Part shown: one piece after another, positions 39,045-50,400 of the stretch
Layout of the letters: the number at the start of each line of letters is the position of its first letter
How positions within the stretch are numbered: position 1 is the first letter of the stretch
NCBI RefSeq assembly: GCF_008386235.1
Contig: NZ_CP040671.1
Span: forward strand, 1,676,001 to 1,740,000
DNA length: 64,000 nt
Direction: 5' to 3'
Source: Thermosynechococcus sp. CL-1
GTDB taxonomy: Bacteria > Cyanobacteriota > Cyanobacteriia > Thermosynechococcales > Thermosynechococcaceae
Made by a program: the position numbers and the translations under genes
Notes under the pieces: model-generated
What the model was told of the DNA's origin: nothing
Databases searched by the model: none
Seen by the model: the letters and a program-made list of their open reading frames with translations, nothing else

Positions 39045-42044
39045 ATGGCTGTTTTCCGTGGGACGTGGCTGGCAACGCCGACGCCGCGCTTTTTTGTATG
39101 GGCAGAAGAATGGCGATCGCTCACTCAGGCAATCACGCCTTGGGTTCCGACTGCTGTGCCTGTTTATCCCTATGCCACCCAACTGAAGACCCCTCCGCTT
39201 GTCAATGCCGATCCGAGTGTTGCCTATGCTGCTTTGCCCGCACAGATTCAGGAGCATCACCTGTTACCGCCTCCCCTAGCGGAAGTCAACGGCGAACCGC
39301 TGTTTCTCTGGCAGGTGCCGGGTTGGGCGATTCCTGCCTCAGGGGTTTTAGAGCAACTACATCAACTGGGTCTTCAGGGTCGCGAAAGCGCTGCTATTGG
39401 CGATGATCTGCGCTATTGGCTGCACGTTAGTCGCTGGTTACTGGATTTAATTGTGCGCGGCCAATACTTGCCTACGGCTGAAGGGTGGCGGATTCTGCTC
39501 ACCCACGGGGGCGATCGCGATCGCTTTCGCCAATTTAGCCAACGGATGCCGCATCTGTGTCGTTGTTACCAAGGGGATGCCACGGCGCTGCGGTTTCCGC
39601 CCCATGCCACCGATCTATTGGCGGATTTTTTACACCACACGTTGCAGGGCTATCTCCACGCTGTCCTCGCCTCCCTAGAGCTGCCCAAAGTGGGCTTAGC
39701 CAAAGCCCACAGCCACTGGCTGACTTTCCTCAAAACAGGGCAAGCAACGGAACTGCCGCCTTCTTTTGTGGAACGGCTCCAGCGTTGGCAAGAACCCTAC
39801 CGCGAGCAGTTGGATCTGCGCCCCCAATGGCGCTTGGCACTGCAACTGGTTCCCCCGGCCACCGCTGATGGTGACTGGTACTTGGCCTTTGGCCTACAAA
39901 CGGAGGGCGAAACGGAAACGATGCTGGCGGCGGCAGAGATTTGGCAATGTACGCAAGAGTCCCTCCTCTATCACGGACAAGTGCTCTGGCAGCCCCAAGA
40001 AACCCTGCTGCGGGGACTGGGTTTGGCCTCACGCATTTATCGTCCCCTCGATCGCAGTCTCCAAGAACCCTCCCCTGTGGGTCTGACGCTGCAAACCACG
40101 GAAGTTTATGCCTTCTTGCAAAGTGCCATTCCGCTCCTTGAGCAGCAGGGGGTTGCGATTATTGTGCCGCCGAGTTTGCGCCGCAATAGCGCCCAGCATC
40201 GCTTGGGTCTGAGGATGATTGCTTCATTGCCGCCCACCGCCACCAGCGGCTTGAGTATTGAGAGCTTGATGCAGTTTCAGTGGCAATTACAGTTGGGGCA
40301 GCATCCCCTCTCGGAAGCAGATTTTGATCAACTGCGCCGCCAAGAGAGTCCCCTTGTTTATCTCAATGGTGAGTGGGTGCTGCTGCGTCCCCAAGAGGTC
40401 AAGGCCGCTCAAGAGTTTCTCCAGTCTCCCCAAAAGACCCAGCTCTCCCTTGCCGATACGCTGCGCATTGCCACCGGGGATACGGTGACGGTGGCCAAGT
40501 TACCCATTCTCGGCCTAGACGCCAATGATGCTCTTCAGGCACTACTCGATGGCCTCACGGGTAAACAAACCCTTGATCCAGTGCCGACACCGCAGGAATT
40601 TTGTGGTGAACTGCGTCCCTACCAAGCGCGAGGGGTGGCGTGGTTGAGTTTCTTGGAACGCTGGCGGTTGGGGGCTTGCTTGGCCGATGATATGGGCTTA
40701 GGGAAAACGATTCAACTGTTGGCCTTTTTGCTCCACCTCAAGGAAGCAGGACGTGCCTACCGACCGACACTGTTGATCTGTCCCACCTCAGTACTGGGCA
40801 ACTGGCTACGGGAGTGCCAAAAATTTGCACCGACATTGCGTGCCTATGTCCACCACGGCAGCGATCGCCCCAAGGGCAAGGCATTTCTGAAAAAAGTCGA
40901 AACTCACGATCTGATTCTCACCAGTTATGCCCTTCTCCAGCGCGATCGCACCACCTTGCAACAGGTGTCATGGCAGCATCTGGTCCTCGATGAAGCCCAA
41001 AACATCAAGAATGCCAACACCCAGCAGTCCCAAGCGGCACGGGAACTCTCCGCCCAGTTTCGCATTGCCCTGACGGGAACCCCCCTAGAGAATCGTCTCC
41101 TTGAACTCTGGTCGATTATGGACTTTCTGCATCCGGGGTACTTGGGCAATCGCACCTACTTTCAGCACCGCTATGTGCGACCCATTGAACGCTATGGTGA
41201 CACTACCTCCCTCAACGCCCTGCGCACCTACGTTCAGCCCTTCATTCTACGGCGCCTGAAAACTGACCGCAGCATTATCCAAGACCTGCCCGAAAAACAG
41301 GAGATGCTGGTCTATTGCGGTCTCACCTTGGAGCAGATGCAGCTTTACAGTGCGGTGGTGGCAGACTCCCTTGCTGCCATTGAAAATAGTGAAGGTATCC
41401 AGCGGCGGGGGAATATCTTAGCCACCCTCACCAAGCTGAAGCAAATCTGTAACCACCCGGCGCAGTATCTCAAGCAGGAAGACTATGCCCCCGATCGCTC
41501 GGGTAAATTGCAACGCCTGATAGAAATGCTGCAAGAGCTTCAGGAAGTGGGCGATCGCGCCCTTGTCTTTACCCAATTTGCCGAATTTGGCACCCACCTG
41601 AAAACCTATCTCGAAAAGGCGCTACAGATGGAGGTCTTTTTCCTGTCGGGACGCACCCCCAAAGCCCAGCGAGAACTCATGGTGGAACGCTTTCAGCACG
41701 ATCCTGAGGCACCCACGGTCTTTATTCTTTCCCTAAAAGCGGGGGGCGTGGGCTTAAATCTCACCCGTGCCAATCATGTCTTTCACTACGATCGCTGGTG
41801 GAACCCTGCCGTTGAAAATCAGGCCAGCGATCGCGCCTTCCGCATTGGCCAAGCCCGCACTGTCCAAATCCACAAATTTGTCTGCACGGGTACCCTTGAA
41901 GAAAAGATCCACGAGCAAATTGAGCAGAAAAAAGCGCTTGCGGACATGATTGTGGGCAGTGGCGAACAGTGGTTAACCGAACTCAATCTCGATCAACTGC
42001 GGCAACTGCTCACCCTGGACAAAGAGCGGGTGATCACACTCTAG
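39045..42044 (+). CDS. SNF2-family DNA helicase/ATPase
   Basis: This 999-residue protein has an N-terminal SNF2-associated bacterial region (about 1-500). A helicase core follows: Walker A DDMGLGKTIQ with Lys554, DEAQNIKN as motif II, LTGTPLENR as motif III, and the C-terminal helicase half with GVGLNLTRANHV and DRAFRIGQ. Members resemble RapA/HepA-type or DISARM-like SNF2 ATPases, but no defence genes are adjacent. It starts 9 nt after the GGDEF/EAL gene. Its stop shares CTAG with the convergent YaaW-family gene. Confidence 0.92.
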   Translation: MAVFRGTWLATPTPRFFVWAEEWRSLTQAITPWVPTAVPVYPYATQLKTPPLVNADPSVAYAALPAQIQEHHLLPPPLAEVNGEPLFLWQVPGWAIPASGVLEQLHQLGLQGRESAAIGDDLRYWLHVSRWLLDLIVRGQYLPTAEGWRILLTHGGDRDRFRQFSQRMPHLCRCYQGDATALRFPPHATDLLADFLHHTLQGYLHAVLASLELPKVGLAKAHSHWLTFLKTGQATELPPSFVERLQRWQEPYREQLDLRPQWRLALQLVPPATADGDWYLAFGLQTEGETETMLAAAEIWQCTQESLLYHGQVLWQPQETLLRGLGLASRIYRPLDRSLQEPSPVGLTLQTTEVYAFLQSAIPLLEQQGVAIIVPPSLRRNSAQHRLGLRMIASLPPTATSGLSIESLMQFQWQLQLGQHPLSEADFDQLRRQESPLVYLNGEWVLLRPQEVKAAQEFLQSPQKTQLSLADTLRIATGDTVTVAKLPILGLDANDALQALLDGLTGKQTLDPVPTPQEFCGELRPYQARGVAWLSFLERWRLGACLADDMGLGKTIQLLAFLLHLKEAGRAYRPTLLICPTSVLGNWLRECQKFAPTLRAYVHHGSDRPKGKAFLKKVETHDLILTSYALLQRDRTTLQQVSWQHLVLDEAQNIKNANTQQSQAARELSAQFRIALTGTPLENRLLELWSIMDFLHPGYLGNRTYFQHRYVRPIERYGDTTSLNALRTYVQPFILRRLKTDRSIIQDLPEKQEMLVYCGLTLEQMQLYSAVVADSLAAIENSEGIQRRGNILATLTKLKQICNHPAQYLKQEDYAPDRSGKLQRLIEMLQELQEVGDRALVFTQFAEFGTHLKTYLEKALQMEVFFLSGRTPKAQRELMVERFQHDPEAPTVFILSLKAGGVGLNLTRANHVFHYDRWWNPAVENQASDRAFRIGQARTVQIHKFVCTGTLEEKIHEQIEQKKALADMIVGSGEQWLTELNLDQLRQLLTLDKERVITL

Positions 42045-42823
42045 GCCATTGCCCACTGGGATGCCTGCTCACCGCGTAGGAGGCGAATTTGGGCGATCGC
42101 GAAAATGGTGGGAATAATGCGCGCATAGTTGGTGGAAATGGCACGCCAACCCAAGTCGGCAATAAACCACACCCACAAAGCTGTACTGGCAAAGGCTAAG
42201 ACGCTGCGACCGAGGGCAAATTTAGCGGCTCCCACGGCAGCGCCCCGAGACACCAAGGGAGTGATGGAGAGCTTGTACCCAGCAAAGTGAATGGCAAATT
42301 GACGAGCCACCTGCTGCACCACCATGGAGCGGACAACAGAACTGATGGCGATCGCCGCGCCTCCCTCTAGGATCAGGCGTACAGTTTCCATGGAAATCGG
42401 GTGGCCGTTGCGCAGTTCGGGCAAGCTATCTTGGATTTGGGCAGCCAAGACCTTGCGATCTTCATCCCCCAGCTTTTTCCACATCCGCTGCAACACATTC
42501 AAGAAGATTTCCATTTCCAGTTCGGGGACTGTCCAACTGGGGGAAAACTTAATTTTCAGATAGCGACAGACCCGCATCAACGTTTGCCGATAGCTGATTT
42601 GCTGTGCTTTGCCCTTGAGTACTGTCAGACCATCTGCCGCCAAAAAGCGAAACCGCTCCTCAATATCATCCAGCCATGCTTGGCGATCCTGAGCTTGGAC
42701 GGCAATGGGATCCGGCGTTGTGAGATAGTCCAAGGGATTGAGCCGACGACGAAACAGAATTTCTGTTAGGTCTTGCAACTCCTCCTCCGTCGCCAATTCC
42801 AGCGCAGCCCGTAGCTCGTTCAT
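42041..42823 (-). CDS. YaaW-family (DUF3944-like) protein
   Basis: This 260-residue protein begins MNELRAALELATEEELQDLTEILF, the helical opening common to the YaaW family. Helices at about 130-230 are hydrophobic (IAISSVVRSMVVQQVARQF, LAFASTALWVWFIADLGW), which suggests membrane association. The ATG at 42823 is chosen over an upstream codon because GGAG precedes it and the N-terminus then fits the family. The function is unknown. It is convergent with the SNF2 gene and divergent from ccsA. Confidence 0.7.
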   Translation of the reverse strand: MNELRAALELATEEELQDLTEILFRRRLNPLDYLTTPDPIAVQAQDRQAWLDDIEERFRFLAADGLTVLKGKAQQISYRQTLMRVCRYLKIKFSPSWTVPELEMEIFLNVLQRMWKKLGDEDRKVLAAQIQDSLPELRNGHPISMETVRLILEGGAAIAISSVVRSMVVQQVARQFAIHFAGYKLSITPLVSRGAAVGAAKFALGRSVLAFASTALWVWFIADLGWRAISTNYARIIPTIFAIAQIRLLRGEQASQWAMA

Positions 42824-42871
42824 GGGGTTCTCGCTCCAGCAGCAGCACAATAGAACATGATGATTCTTCAC

Positions 42872-43006
42872 CCCTGATTATAGGGATTCAGGCTGAAATT
42901 GTGGTACAGCCCTTTTCACAAGAATGGGAGATGCGCCACTATCCCAGAAAAGCACGGTTCGGACAGTACAATACAAAAGAGTAGCAGGCTGGCAAAATAA
43001 AAAGCT
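42872..43006. promoter_or_regulatory. Divergent gap with a repeated 15-mer
   Basis: Between the YaaW-family gene and ccsA lies TACAGCCCTTTTCAC (42905-42919). This is an exact 15-nt copy, in inverted orientation, of the sequence at 61545-61559. A slightly shorter relative lies at 21275-21290. No RNA gene or clear promoter pair was recognised. Confidence 0.4.
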
Positions 43007-43966
43007 ATGGATTTATTAACCCTAGAAGGTTGGCTCGATAACACGGCCTTTGCGGTGCTTTTGATCACGATGTTGCTCTACTGGTGTGGGGCAGCGTTTC
43101 CCCAATGGCCTGTTCTCACGGCTGCGGGTCGCACGGGGATGGCGATCGCCAATCTCTGTATTACGGGCCTGCTGGCGGCGCGTTGGATTGAGGGGGGCTA
43201 CTTTCCCATCAGCAATCTCTATGAATCCCTCTTTTTCCTGTGCTGGGGTTTGACAGCCATGCACTTTGTCGCCGAGTCCATCAGTGGCCAGCGCCTTGTG
43301 GGGGTTGTTACTGCACCCGTTGCCATGGGAATTACGGCTTTTGCGGCTCTCTCGCTCCCCCCGGAAATGCAACAGTCAGCGCCTCTGGTGCCTGCCCTGA
43401 AGTCCAACTGGTTAATGATGCACGTCAGTGTGATGATGCTCAGCTATGCCACCTTGATGGTGGGGTCACTGCTGGCGATCGCCTTCCTAGTGGTCACATG
43501 GGGCAAACCCGTCAGCCTTAAGGGCAGCTCCGTGGGCACAGGCAGCTTCCGCAGTCGCACGCCAGAACCTTCCTTAGAACCCTCGACTGGGGGCGGCGGC
43601 ACCACGGTACTCACCCAACCCACCCTGCAATTGAGTTTGCAACGCCTCACCTTGGCTGAAACCCTCGATAACTTGAGCTACCGCATGATTGGTCTTGGCT
43701 TCCCACTGCTAACCATCGGCATTATCTCTGGGGCAGTATGGGCAAATGAGGCTTGGGGGGCGCCTTGGAGTTGGGATCCCAAAGAAACTTGGGCACTGAT
43801 TGTCTGGCTGGTGTATGCAGCTTATCTCCATGCCCGCATGACCCGCGATTGGCAGGGACGCAAGCCCGCGATTCTCGCTACCGTTGGTTTTGGGGTGGTC
43901 TGGGTCTGCTACTTAGGGGTGAACCTACTGGGGAAAGGCCTACACTCCTACGGTTGGTTCTTCTAG
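43007..43966 (+). CDS. ccsA: Cytochrome c biogenesis protein CcsA (system II)
   Basis: This 319-residue multispanning thylakoid protein ligates haem to c-type cytochromes on the lumenal side together with Ccs1/CcsB. The haem-handling motif [14 protein letters not shown] lies near residue 250. Conserved histidines are seen in MMHVSVMM and near the C-terminus (GLHSYGWFF). An inserted hydrophilic loop rich in Gly/Ser/Thr falls at about 165-205. tilS starts 7 nt after its stop. The partner ccs1 is not in the window. Confidence 0.93.
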   Translation: MDLLTLEGWLDNTAFAVLLITMLLYWCGAAFPQWPVLTAAGRTGMAIANLCITGLLAARWIEGGYFPISNLYESLFFLCWGLTAMHFVAESISGQRLVGVVTAPVAMGITAFAALSLPPEMQQSAPLVPALKSNWLMMHVSVMMLSYATLMVGSLLAIAFLVVTWGKPVSLKGSSVGTGSFRSRTPEPSLEPSTGGGGTTVLTQPTLQLSLQRLTLAETLDNLSYRMIGLGFPLLTIGIISGAVWANEAWGAPWSWDPKETWALIVWLVYAAYLHARMTRDWQGRKPAILATVGFGVVWVCYLGVNLLGKGLHSYGWFF

Positions 43967-43973
43967 TCGGTTA

Positions 43974-45014
43974 TTGCAAGTGTGGGGCATCTACCACGCC
44001 CGCCTGCATACCACCTTAAAAACCCAACAATGGCTCCCTGTGGGGTCACGCATCCTCATTGCTCTGTCGGGGGGTCAAGACTCCGTTTGTTTAACGCGCC
44101 TGCTACTGGATCTACAGCTCCACTGGCAGTGGTTTTTGGTGGCTGTCCACTGTGATCACCGCTGGCGGGCAGATAGCGCTGCCAATGCAAATTTTGTCCA
44201 AGCGCTAGCGCAGCAATGGCATCTACCCTGTGAGGTGGTGAGTGCGCCGCCGCTGCCGAAAACTGAGGCTGCAGCCCGTTCATGGCGTTACCAAGTCTTT
44301 GAGACCGTGGCCAAGGCTCTGAATTGTACCCATGTGGTGACCGCCCACACCCAGAGCGATCGCGCCGAAAGTCTCCTACTACATCTACTGCGCGGCACCA
44401 GCCCCGATGGCCTAGCCACCCTCTTACCTAGCCGTGCTTTGGGTGCGATTCAGTTAGTACGTCCACTCCTAGGGATGACGCGAGCGGAAACGGCTGCCTT
44501 TTGCCAAACCTACGGGTTACCCGTCTGGCAGGATGCAACGAACCACCATCTCAACTATCGCCGCAATCGGCTGCGTTTGGAGTTAATTCCCTATCTGCAA
44601 GCGCACTTTAATCCGAATGTGGAAGAGGTGCTTGCCCAAACCGCTGAACTGCTGGCTAGCGATCGCGCCTATTTCGAGGCTGAGGTGGAGCGTCTTGCCC
44701 CCACCGTGATCCGCGAGCATCCCCCTGCCTTGGAGCGGCTGCGCCTACGGGAATTGCCCCTTGCGCTGCAACGCCGCTTGATCCAGCGATTTTTGCGTCA
44801 GCACCTGAAACGGGGCATTGATTTCAGCCTAATTGAAGCGGTGCGTCCTCTGATCACGGCAGGTAATGGCAGCCAAACCTCAACGCTGCCGGGGGGGTAC
44901 CACCTGCGGGTCTGTGGTCAGTGGCTTGAACTGATCAGACCAACGGCACCACCGCCTGAATCTGTTCCTGCGGATCAAGGGGAGCGATCGCCACCCCCAC
45001 CGCCTCTTTATTGA
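43974..45014 (+). CDS. tilS: tRNA(Ile)-lysidine synthetase
   Basis: This 346-residue enzyme converts the wobble C34 of tRNA-Ile(CAU) to lysidine. The PP-loop ATP motif is SGGQDS at 32-37, and [20 protein letters not shown] and [13 protein letters not shown] are family signatures. The start is a TTG at 43974, or a GTG at 43980, just after ccsA, with no strong ribosome site. The 3' end overlaps the convergent topoisomerase gene by 80 nt, and the last residues ([19 protein letters not shown]) look like a non-conserved tail. The C-terminal TilS domain is short. Confidence 0.9.
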   Translation: MQVWGIYHARLHTTLKTQQWLPVGSRILIALSGGQDSVCLTRLLLDLQLHWQWFLVAVHCDHRWRADSAANANFVQALAQQWHLPCEVVSAPPLPKTEAAARSWRYQVFETVAKALNCTHVVTAHTQSDRAESLLLHLLRGTSPDGLATLLPSRALGAIQLVRPLLGMTRAETAAFCQTYGLPVWQDATNHHLNYRRNRLRLELIPYLQAHFNPNVEEVLAQTAELLASDRAYFEAEVERLAPTVIREHPPALERLRLRELPLALQRRLIQRFLRQHLKRGIDFSLIEAVRPLITAGNGSQTSTLPGGYHLRVCGQWLELIRPTAPPPESVPADQGERSPPPPPLY

Positions 45015-47370
45015 GGATGGGGATCTCCTCGCCGTTGGTGATCCAGGCTCGCTCTTGGTTCGTCACCAGTGCCAGGGGGCTACCGCCACGGCCAATGCCC
45101 GCCAAGCGATCCGCTTTTTGCCGCAGGGGCATCGCCAACTGGCCTAAATGACCAAGGGGCACAACTTCCATTAGGGGCAGCGGCACTTGTTTACCAAGGC
45201 CTGAAGTGGTAACGAGGATCACATTCTCCGGTTCCGACAGGGCGATCGCCCCCACCAAGGTTTCTTGCCCACTGAGGCGCACCGCCGCTTGACCTTGATT
45301 CAGCCGCCCTAAAGTAGGAATGTCGGGGATGAAAAAGTGAAAGACCCGCCCCCGCGAGGTGGCCAACACTAAGTGATCCGTATCTGCAGGCAGTACCCAA
45401 CCGAGGGCATCCCCCGCCTTGAGTTTCATCAGTTGCAGACCGCGCCCGCTCAGGTCTTGCAGATCTGAGATTGGAATGACCTTAATGCGGCCTTGGCGCG
45501 TCAGCAAAATCAGCTTCTCTGCTGGGGCTTGACTGGGCAAGACCGTCAGGAGGGTTTCCCCTTGCGCCGACTCCGGCAAGAGAGTCAGTAGGGGTTGACC
45601 GCGATCGCTCTCACGGCGGCTGCTAACGGGTAATCGCTCTAAGGGCAGCGGATAGACCTTGCCACTTTCCGTAAACACCCACAGGCGATCCTTGGCCTGT
45701 ACCGAGAAGGCCAAAGGCAATGGCTCTGACCACGGTAGCCACGTTTGCAATTGGAGACTCCCCCGACTGCGCTGGGACAGACAGCGCCCGTAACCGCGAT
45801 GGTTCACTTCGACCCAGAGGGGCGTATCGTCACAATCATTGGTCTCCACGGGGGTGGGGAGCGGCGGCGCTGCCGTGAGGATTTGAGTGCGGCGGGGATC
45901 GGCAAAGGCTTTCTTTAACTGCCGCAATTCTTTCTTCAGTGCCTTGAGGCGCTCAGGACGCTGGCTAATCAGGGTTTCCAACTGGGCAATCCGCGCTTGT
46001 AGCTCCGCCTGTTCCCGTTCTAGGTCTTGGCGCTCCTGTTGGGTGAGGCGGCGTAGGGGCATGGCAATCAGGGCACTGGCTTGGCGATCGCTCAAACCCA
46101 AGCGGGTCATCAATTCCCGCTGGGCAGTACTGCCATCCGCTGCCGATCGCAAAATCTCAATCACCTGATCCACGGCATTGAGGCCGATTAAGAGTCCCGT
46201 CACCACATGCTGGCGGGCTTGAGCCGTTTCGAGATCATGGCGATATTGCCGTAGCAGGGTCTGCTCGCGAAATTGAAGAAACTCACTGAGAATCTCCTTG
46301 AGGGAGAGTTGGCGGGGTTGATTGCCCACCAGTGCCATCAAGTTGATGCCATAGGTCACTTGTAGTGCGGTTAGGCGGTAGAGTTGCTCCAAGAGTTGTG
46401 CCGCTGAGGCATCCCGCTTCAGTTCAATGACCACCCGCAGCCCCTCGCGATCGCTTTCGTCCCGCAGATCGGCAATGCCCTCAAGGCGACCTTGATTCAC
46501 CAAATCCGCCACCTTCTCAATCCATGCCGCCTTATTCACCTGATAGGGTAGCTCTGTCACCACAATGGCTTGGCGACGGTGGCGGCCGCGTCCGGGCTGA
46601 ATATCCTCAAGGGTGGCCACCCCCCGCAGGGTGATCGTCCCTCGACCCGTGGCGTAGGCGCGCAGCAATGCTGCCCCATCCACAATCACACCCCCCGTGG
46701 GAAAGTCCGGTCCCGGCAGGTGGGTGAGCAGTTCTTCTAGGCAGAGATGGGGACGGTCAATAAGCGCAATCAGAGCATCCACCACTTCCCCCAGATTGTG
46801 GGGTGGAATGTTTGTGGCCATGCCCACAGCAATTCCCGTTGCGCCATTCAACAGCAAAATTGGCAGTTGCGCCGGCAGCACCAAGGGCTCCTCTTGGGAA
46901 CTGTCAAAGTTGGGGACAAAATCCACAATGGCGTCGCTGATATTCTCCAGTAGCGTGCGGTGGGCGATCGCTGCCAAGCGCGTTTCCGTATAGCGCATTG
47001 CCGCCGCAGGATCATCATCAATGGAGCCAAAATTGCCATGCCCTGCCAAGAGGGGATAGCGACTGCTAAAGGGCTGCACCAAGCGCACCAGTGCCTCATA
47101 GACCGCTTGATCCCCATGGGGGTGATATTTCCCCAGCACATCCCCCACCACCCGTGCACACTTGCGAAAGGGGCGATCGGGCGTCAACCCCAACTCATAC
47201 ATGGCATAGAGAATCCGCCGATGCACTGGTTTTAGCCCATCCCGCACATCTGGTAGTGCCCGCCCCACAATCACACTCATGGCGTACTCCAGATAGGAGC
47301 GTTGCATTTCACTGTGCAGTGGTGTTGGGATCACCTGTCCAGAGGTCAGCAAATCCAGTTGTTTGGGCAT
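44935..47370 (-). CDS. Type II topoisomerase subunit A (GyrA/ParC)
   Basis: This 811-residue DNA breakage-reunion subunit has [21 protein letters not shown] at the start in parts and the catalytic pair Arg-Tyr in [11 protein letters not shown] (Tyr near residue 127). The GGFL-type coiled coil is present, as is a C-terminal beta-propeller. The GyrA box expected in gyrase (QRRGGKG type) is not intact: the matching position reads [10 protein letters not shown] ParC-like relaxing/decatenating role is thus possible, and cyanobacteria usually carry two such genes. The ATG at 47370 is preferred to the GTG at 47376. The 3' end overlaps tilS by 80 nt. Confidence 0.88.
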   Translation of the reverse strand: MPKQLDLLTSGQVIPTPLHSEMQRSYLEYAMSVIVGRALPDVRDGLKPVHRRILYAMYELGLTPDRPFRKCARVVGDVLGKYHPHGDQAVYEALVRLVQPFSSRYPLLAGHGNFGSIDDDPAAAMRYTETRLAAIAHRTLLENISDAIVDFVPNFDSSQEEPLVLPAQLPILLLNGATGIAVGMATNIPPHNLGEVVDALIALIDRPHLCLEELLTHLPGPDFPTGGVIVDGAALLRAYATGRGTITLRGVATLEDIQPGRGRHRRQAIVVTELPYQVNKAAWIEKVADLVNQGRLEGIADLRDESDREGLRVVIELKRDASAAQLLEQLYRLTALQVTYGINLMALVGNQPRQLSLKEILSEFLQFREQTLLRQYRHDLETAQARQHVVTGLLIGLNAVDQVIEILRSAADGSTAQRELMTRLGLSDRQASALIAMPLRRLTQQERQDLEREQAELQARIAQLETLISQRPERLKALKKELRQLKKAFADPRRTQILTAAPPLPTPVETNDCDDTPLWVEVNHRGYGRCLSQRSRGSLQLQTWLPWSEPLPLAFSVQAKDRLWVFTESGKVYPLPLERLPVSSRRESDRGQPLLTLLPESAQGETLLTVLPSQAPAEKLILLTRQGRIKVIPISDLQDLSGRGLQLMKLKAGDALGWVLPADTDHLVLATSRGRVFHFFIPDIPTLGRLNQGQAAVRLSGQETLVGAIALSEPENVILVTTSGLGKQVPLPLMEVVPLGHLGQLAMPLRQKADRLAGIGRGGSPLALVTNQERAWITNGEEIPILNKEAVGVAIAPLDPQEQIQAVVPLV

Positions 47371-47433
47371 GATCACGAACGAGCCAAAGGATCATTCCCC
47401 ACGATACAAGAGTTTTGCGAATTGTAAAGTAAG

Positions 47434-50400
47434 TTAAGACTCCGTTGGGGTTGCTTCCTCAAGCTTCTCCTTGGTCAGCCGCGCCACTAGTTCCTTAATG
47501 AGGATGTAAATGATCGGCACCACAAAGAAACTGAGAAATGTGGCTGCAAGCATGCCACCTGTGACACTTGTTCCCAAGGAGTGACGGGATTTTGCCCCAG
47601 CACCCGTAGCAATGACCAGCGGGAAAATGCCCAGAATAAAGGAGATGGCCGTCATCAAAATGGGGCGCAGCCGTTCCTCGGCGGCATTGATCACCGACTT
47701 GACAATGGACGTGCCCTTGCTTTCGCGAATTTGGTTGGCAAACTCCACGATCAAAATCGCATTCTTACTGGCGAGGCCAATCAGCATCACCAAACCAATT
47801 TGGCAAAATACATCATTACTCAGCCCCCGCAACCACTGTGCCAACAAAGCGCCCATGATCGCCAAAGGCACCGAAAGGATAATGATCAAGGGGTCAATAT
47901 AGCTTTCGTACTGCGCCGAGAGCACGAGGAATACAAACACGAGACCAAGGCCAAAAATCAACGGTGCTTGGCCTGCGGAGCGGGTGGACTCTAGGGATAA
48001 CCCCGTCCAGCTATAGCCGATGCCATTGGGGAGAACCTCCTGAGCCAAGGATGCCATTGTCATCATCGCTTGACTATCACTGAGGGGTGGCACATTTTGA
48101 CCAGTCACCTCCGCCGAACGGAACAAGTTATGGTGATAAATAATCGGCGGTGCCGAGACCTGTTCAATCGTGACGAGATTACTGAGGGGAATGAGCGCAT
48201 TTTGCTCCGAGCGTACATAGATGCGGTTGATGTCATCGGGATTCGAGCGAAACTGCTTATCCGCCTGCACAATCACTTGGTAACTGCGGGCAAAAATCGT
48301 GAATTGGTTAACGTATAACGACCCCAAGTAAATCTGCATGGCATTAAAAATGTCCTTGAGGGGAATCCCCAAGGCAAGGGCGCGGGTGCGATCGACCGTT
48401 ACATTTAACTGGGGGGCATTAATGGCAAAGGGGGTATTCACTGACACAAGGCCAGGGGTTGCATTGGCTTTGAGGATTAGCTCGTTCACTGAACTCGCAA
48501 GGGCTTCAAGGCCGAGACCCTGCTGATCCATCACCTGCATATCAAAGCCGCCAAGGCCGCTGCCACCAAGGTTAATGGTCGGCACATTGGATGCAAACAC
48601 CACTGCTCCGAGTTCACCCACGACGGCCTTCTGAAACTGGGGCAGCAACTGATCAAGGGTTGGCCGCTGTGACCAAGGCTTGAGACTCGTAAAGATAATC
48701 CCCTTGTCTGAACCTGTGCCGAAGAAGCTAAAACCGCCAATGGCAAAGGTATGTTCGACCGCTGGATTTTGGGCGATCGCGTCCGCTGCTTTGAAGACAA
48801 TATTGCTCGTGTATTCGAGGGACACCCCCTGAGGCGATTGCACAAGGGTAACAAAATAACCTTGATCCTCTTGGGGGACAAAGCCACCGGGAACAATCTG
48901 AAACAGCCCGTAGGTCACCCCCAGCAGTGCCACAAAGCCTGCCAGCACCCAGTATTTTAGGCGCACGACCACAGTCAGGTTGCGTTCATAGCCCCGTCGC
49001 ATTGTATCGAGAAAGCGGTTAATCCAGCGAAACAAAATAAAGTTCGCCATCGGGGGGCGTTCCCGCCGCAGGAGCAGGGCGCACAAAGGGGGAGAGAGGG
49101 TTAAAGCATTAAACGTAGAAAGGGCGATCGCAAAAACAATCGTCAAAGCAAACTGCTGATAGAGCCGCCCAGTGACCCCCGGAAAAAAGGCCACAGGGAT
49201 AAAGACCGCCATCATCACCAACGAGGTGGCAATCAGTGCCCCTGTCACTTCCTCCATCGAGCGACTGGCAGCTTCTTGGGGGGTCATGCCCTCGTCTTCC
49301 ATCAGGCGAGTGACATTTTCCACGACCACAATGGCATCATCCACCACCAGCCCCGTGGCCAGCACCAGACCAAACATGGTCAAGCTATTGATTGAGAAGT
49401 CAAAAGCCTTCATAAAGGCAAAGGTGCCCACCAAGGAAACGGGAATCGTGATCGAGGGAATGATCGTGGCACGCCAATCCTGCAAGAACAAAAAGATCAC
49501 GGCAATGACAAGGATGATGGCCACAATGAGTGTAATGACCACCTCTTTGATTGATTCCTGTACCGCATCCGTGGTGCTAAATCCCACGCTCCACTTCAGA
49601 CCGGGGGGAAATTTCTCAGCTAAAACAGCCATCTCCGCTTCGACAGCGCGGGCAATGTCGAGGGCATTGGCACCACTGAGTTGATAGATACCAATCCCAA
49701 CGGCGTCACGGCCATCAAACTGAAAGTTGGTGTTGTAGTTTTGTGCTCCTAGCTCGGTGCGACCGACATCGCGAATGCGAATCACAGAACCATCGTCGCC
49801 GCGCTGAATAATAATGTCGGCAAACTCTTCTTCTGAGGCCAAGCGACTTTGGGCTTGAATGGAAATTTGAAACTCCTGTCCCTCTGGTGCTGGGGGGGCA
49901 CCAATAATCCCGGCTCCCACTTGGACATTTTGATCGGAGAGGGCACGCACCACATCCTGAGCCGTCAGACCGCGACTGGCTAAGCGATTGGGATCAAGCC
50001 AAATCCGCATGGCATAGGTGCGTTGACCAAAGACCTGAACCTGCCCTACCCCCTTCAGACGTTGCAGGGGTTGCACCACGTAGAGGGTCGCGTAGTTACT
50101 AATGAATGTGGCGTCGTAGTTGTATCCCTCCTCTGGGTATAGGGCTAGGGCCAAAACAATCTGATTTGTGGATTTCCTGACATTTACCCCAGTGTTGATG
50201 ACCTCTGGTGGCAGTTGGGAGGTGACTGATGCCACTAAGTTATTCACATCCACCGCTGCAATGTTTTCGTCGTAGCCCTCAGTGAAGGTGATCGTGATAT
50301 TGCTGTTGCCAAAGCTGTTACTGCTGGAGTCAATGTAATCCATCCCCTCCACGCCATTAATTTGCGTTTCTAAGATCGTGGTGACATTCGTTTCAACGGT

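Noticed and set aside
39045-42044. SNF2 helicase as part of a DISARM-type defence system
   Set aside because: No methylase, DUF1998 or other defence gene is near; neighbours are a signalling protein and a YaaW-family protein.
43974-45014. Frameshift at the 3' end of tilS where it runs into the topoisomerase gene
   Set aside because: Both frames stay open with normal motifs up to the overlap; a short non-conserved tail on tilS explains it without an error.
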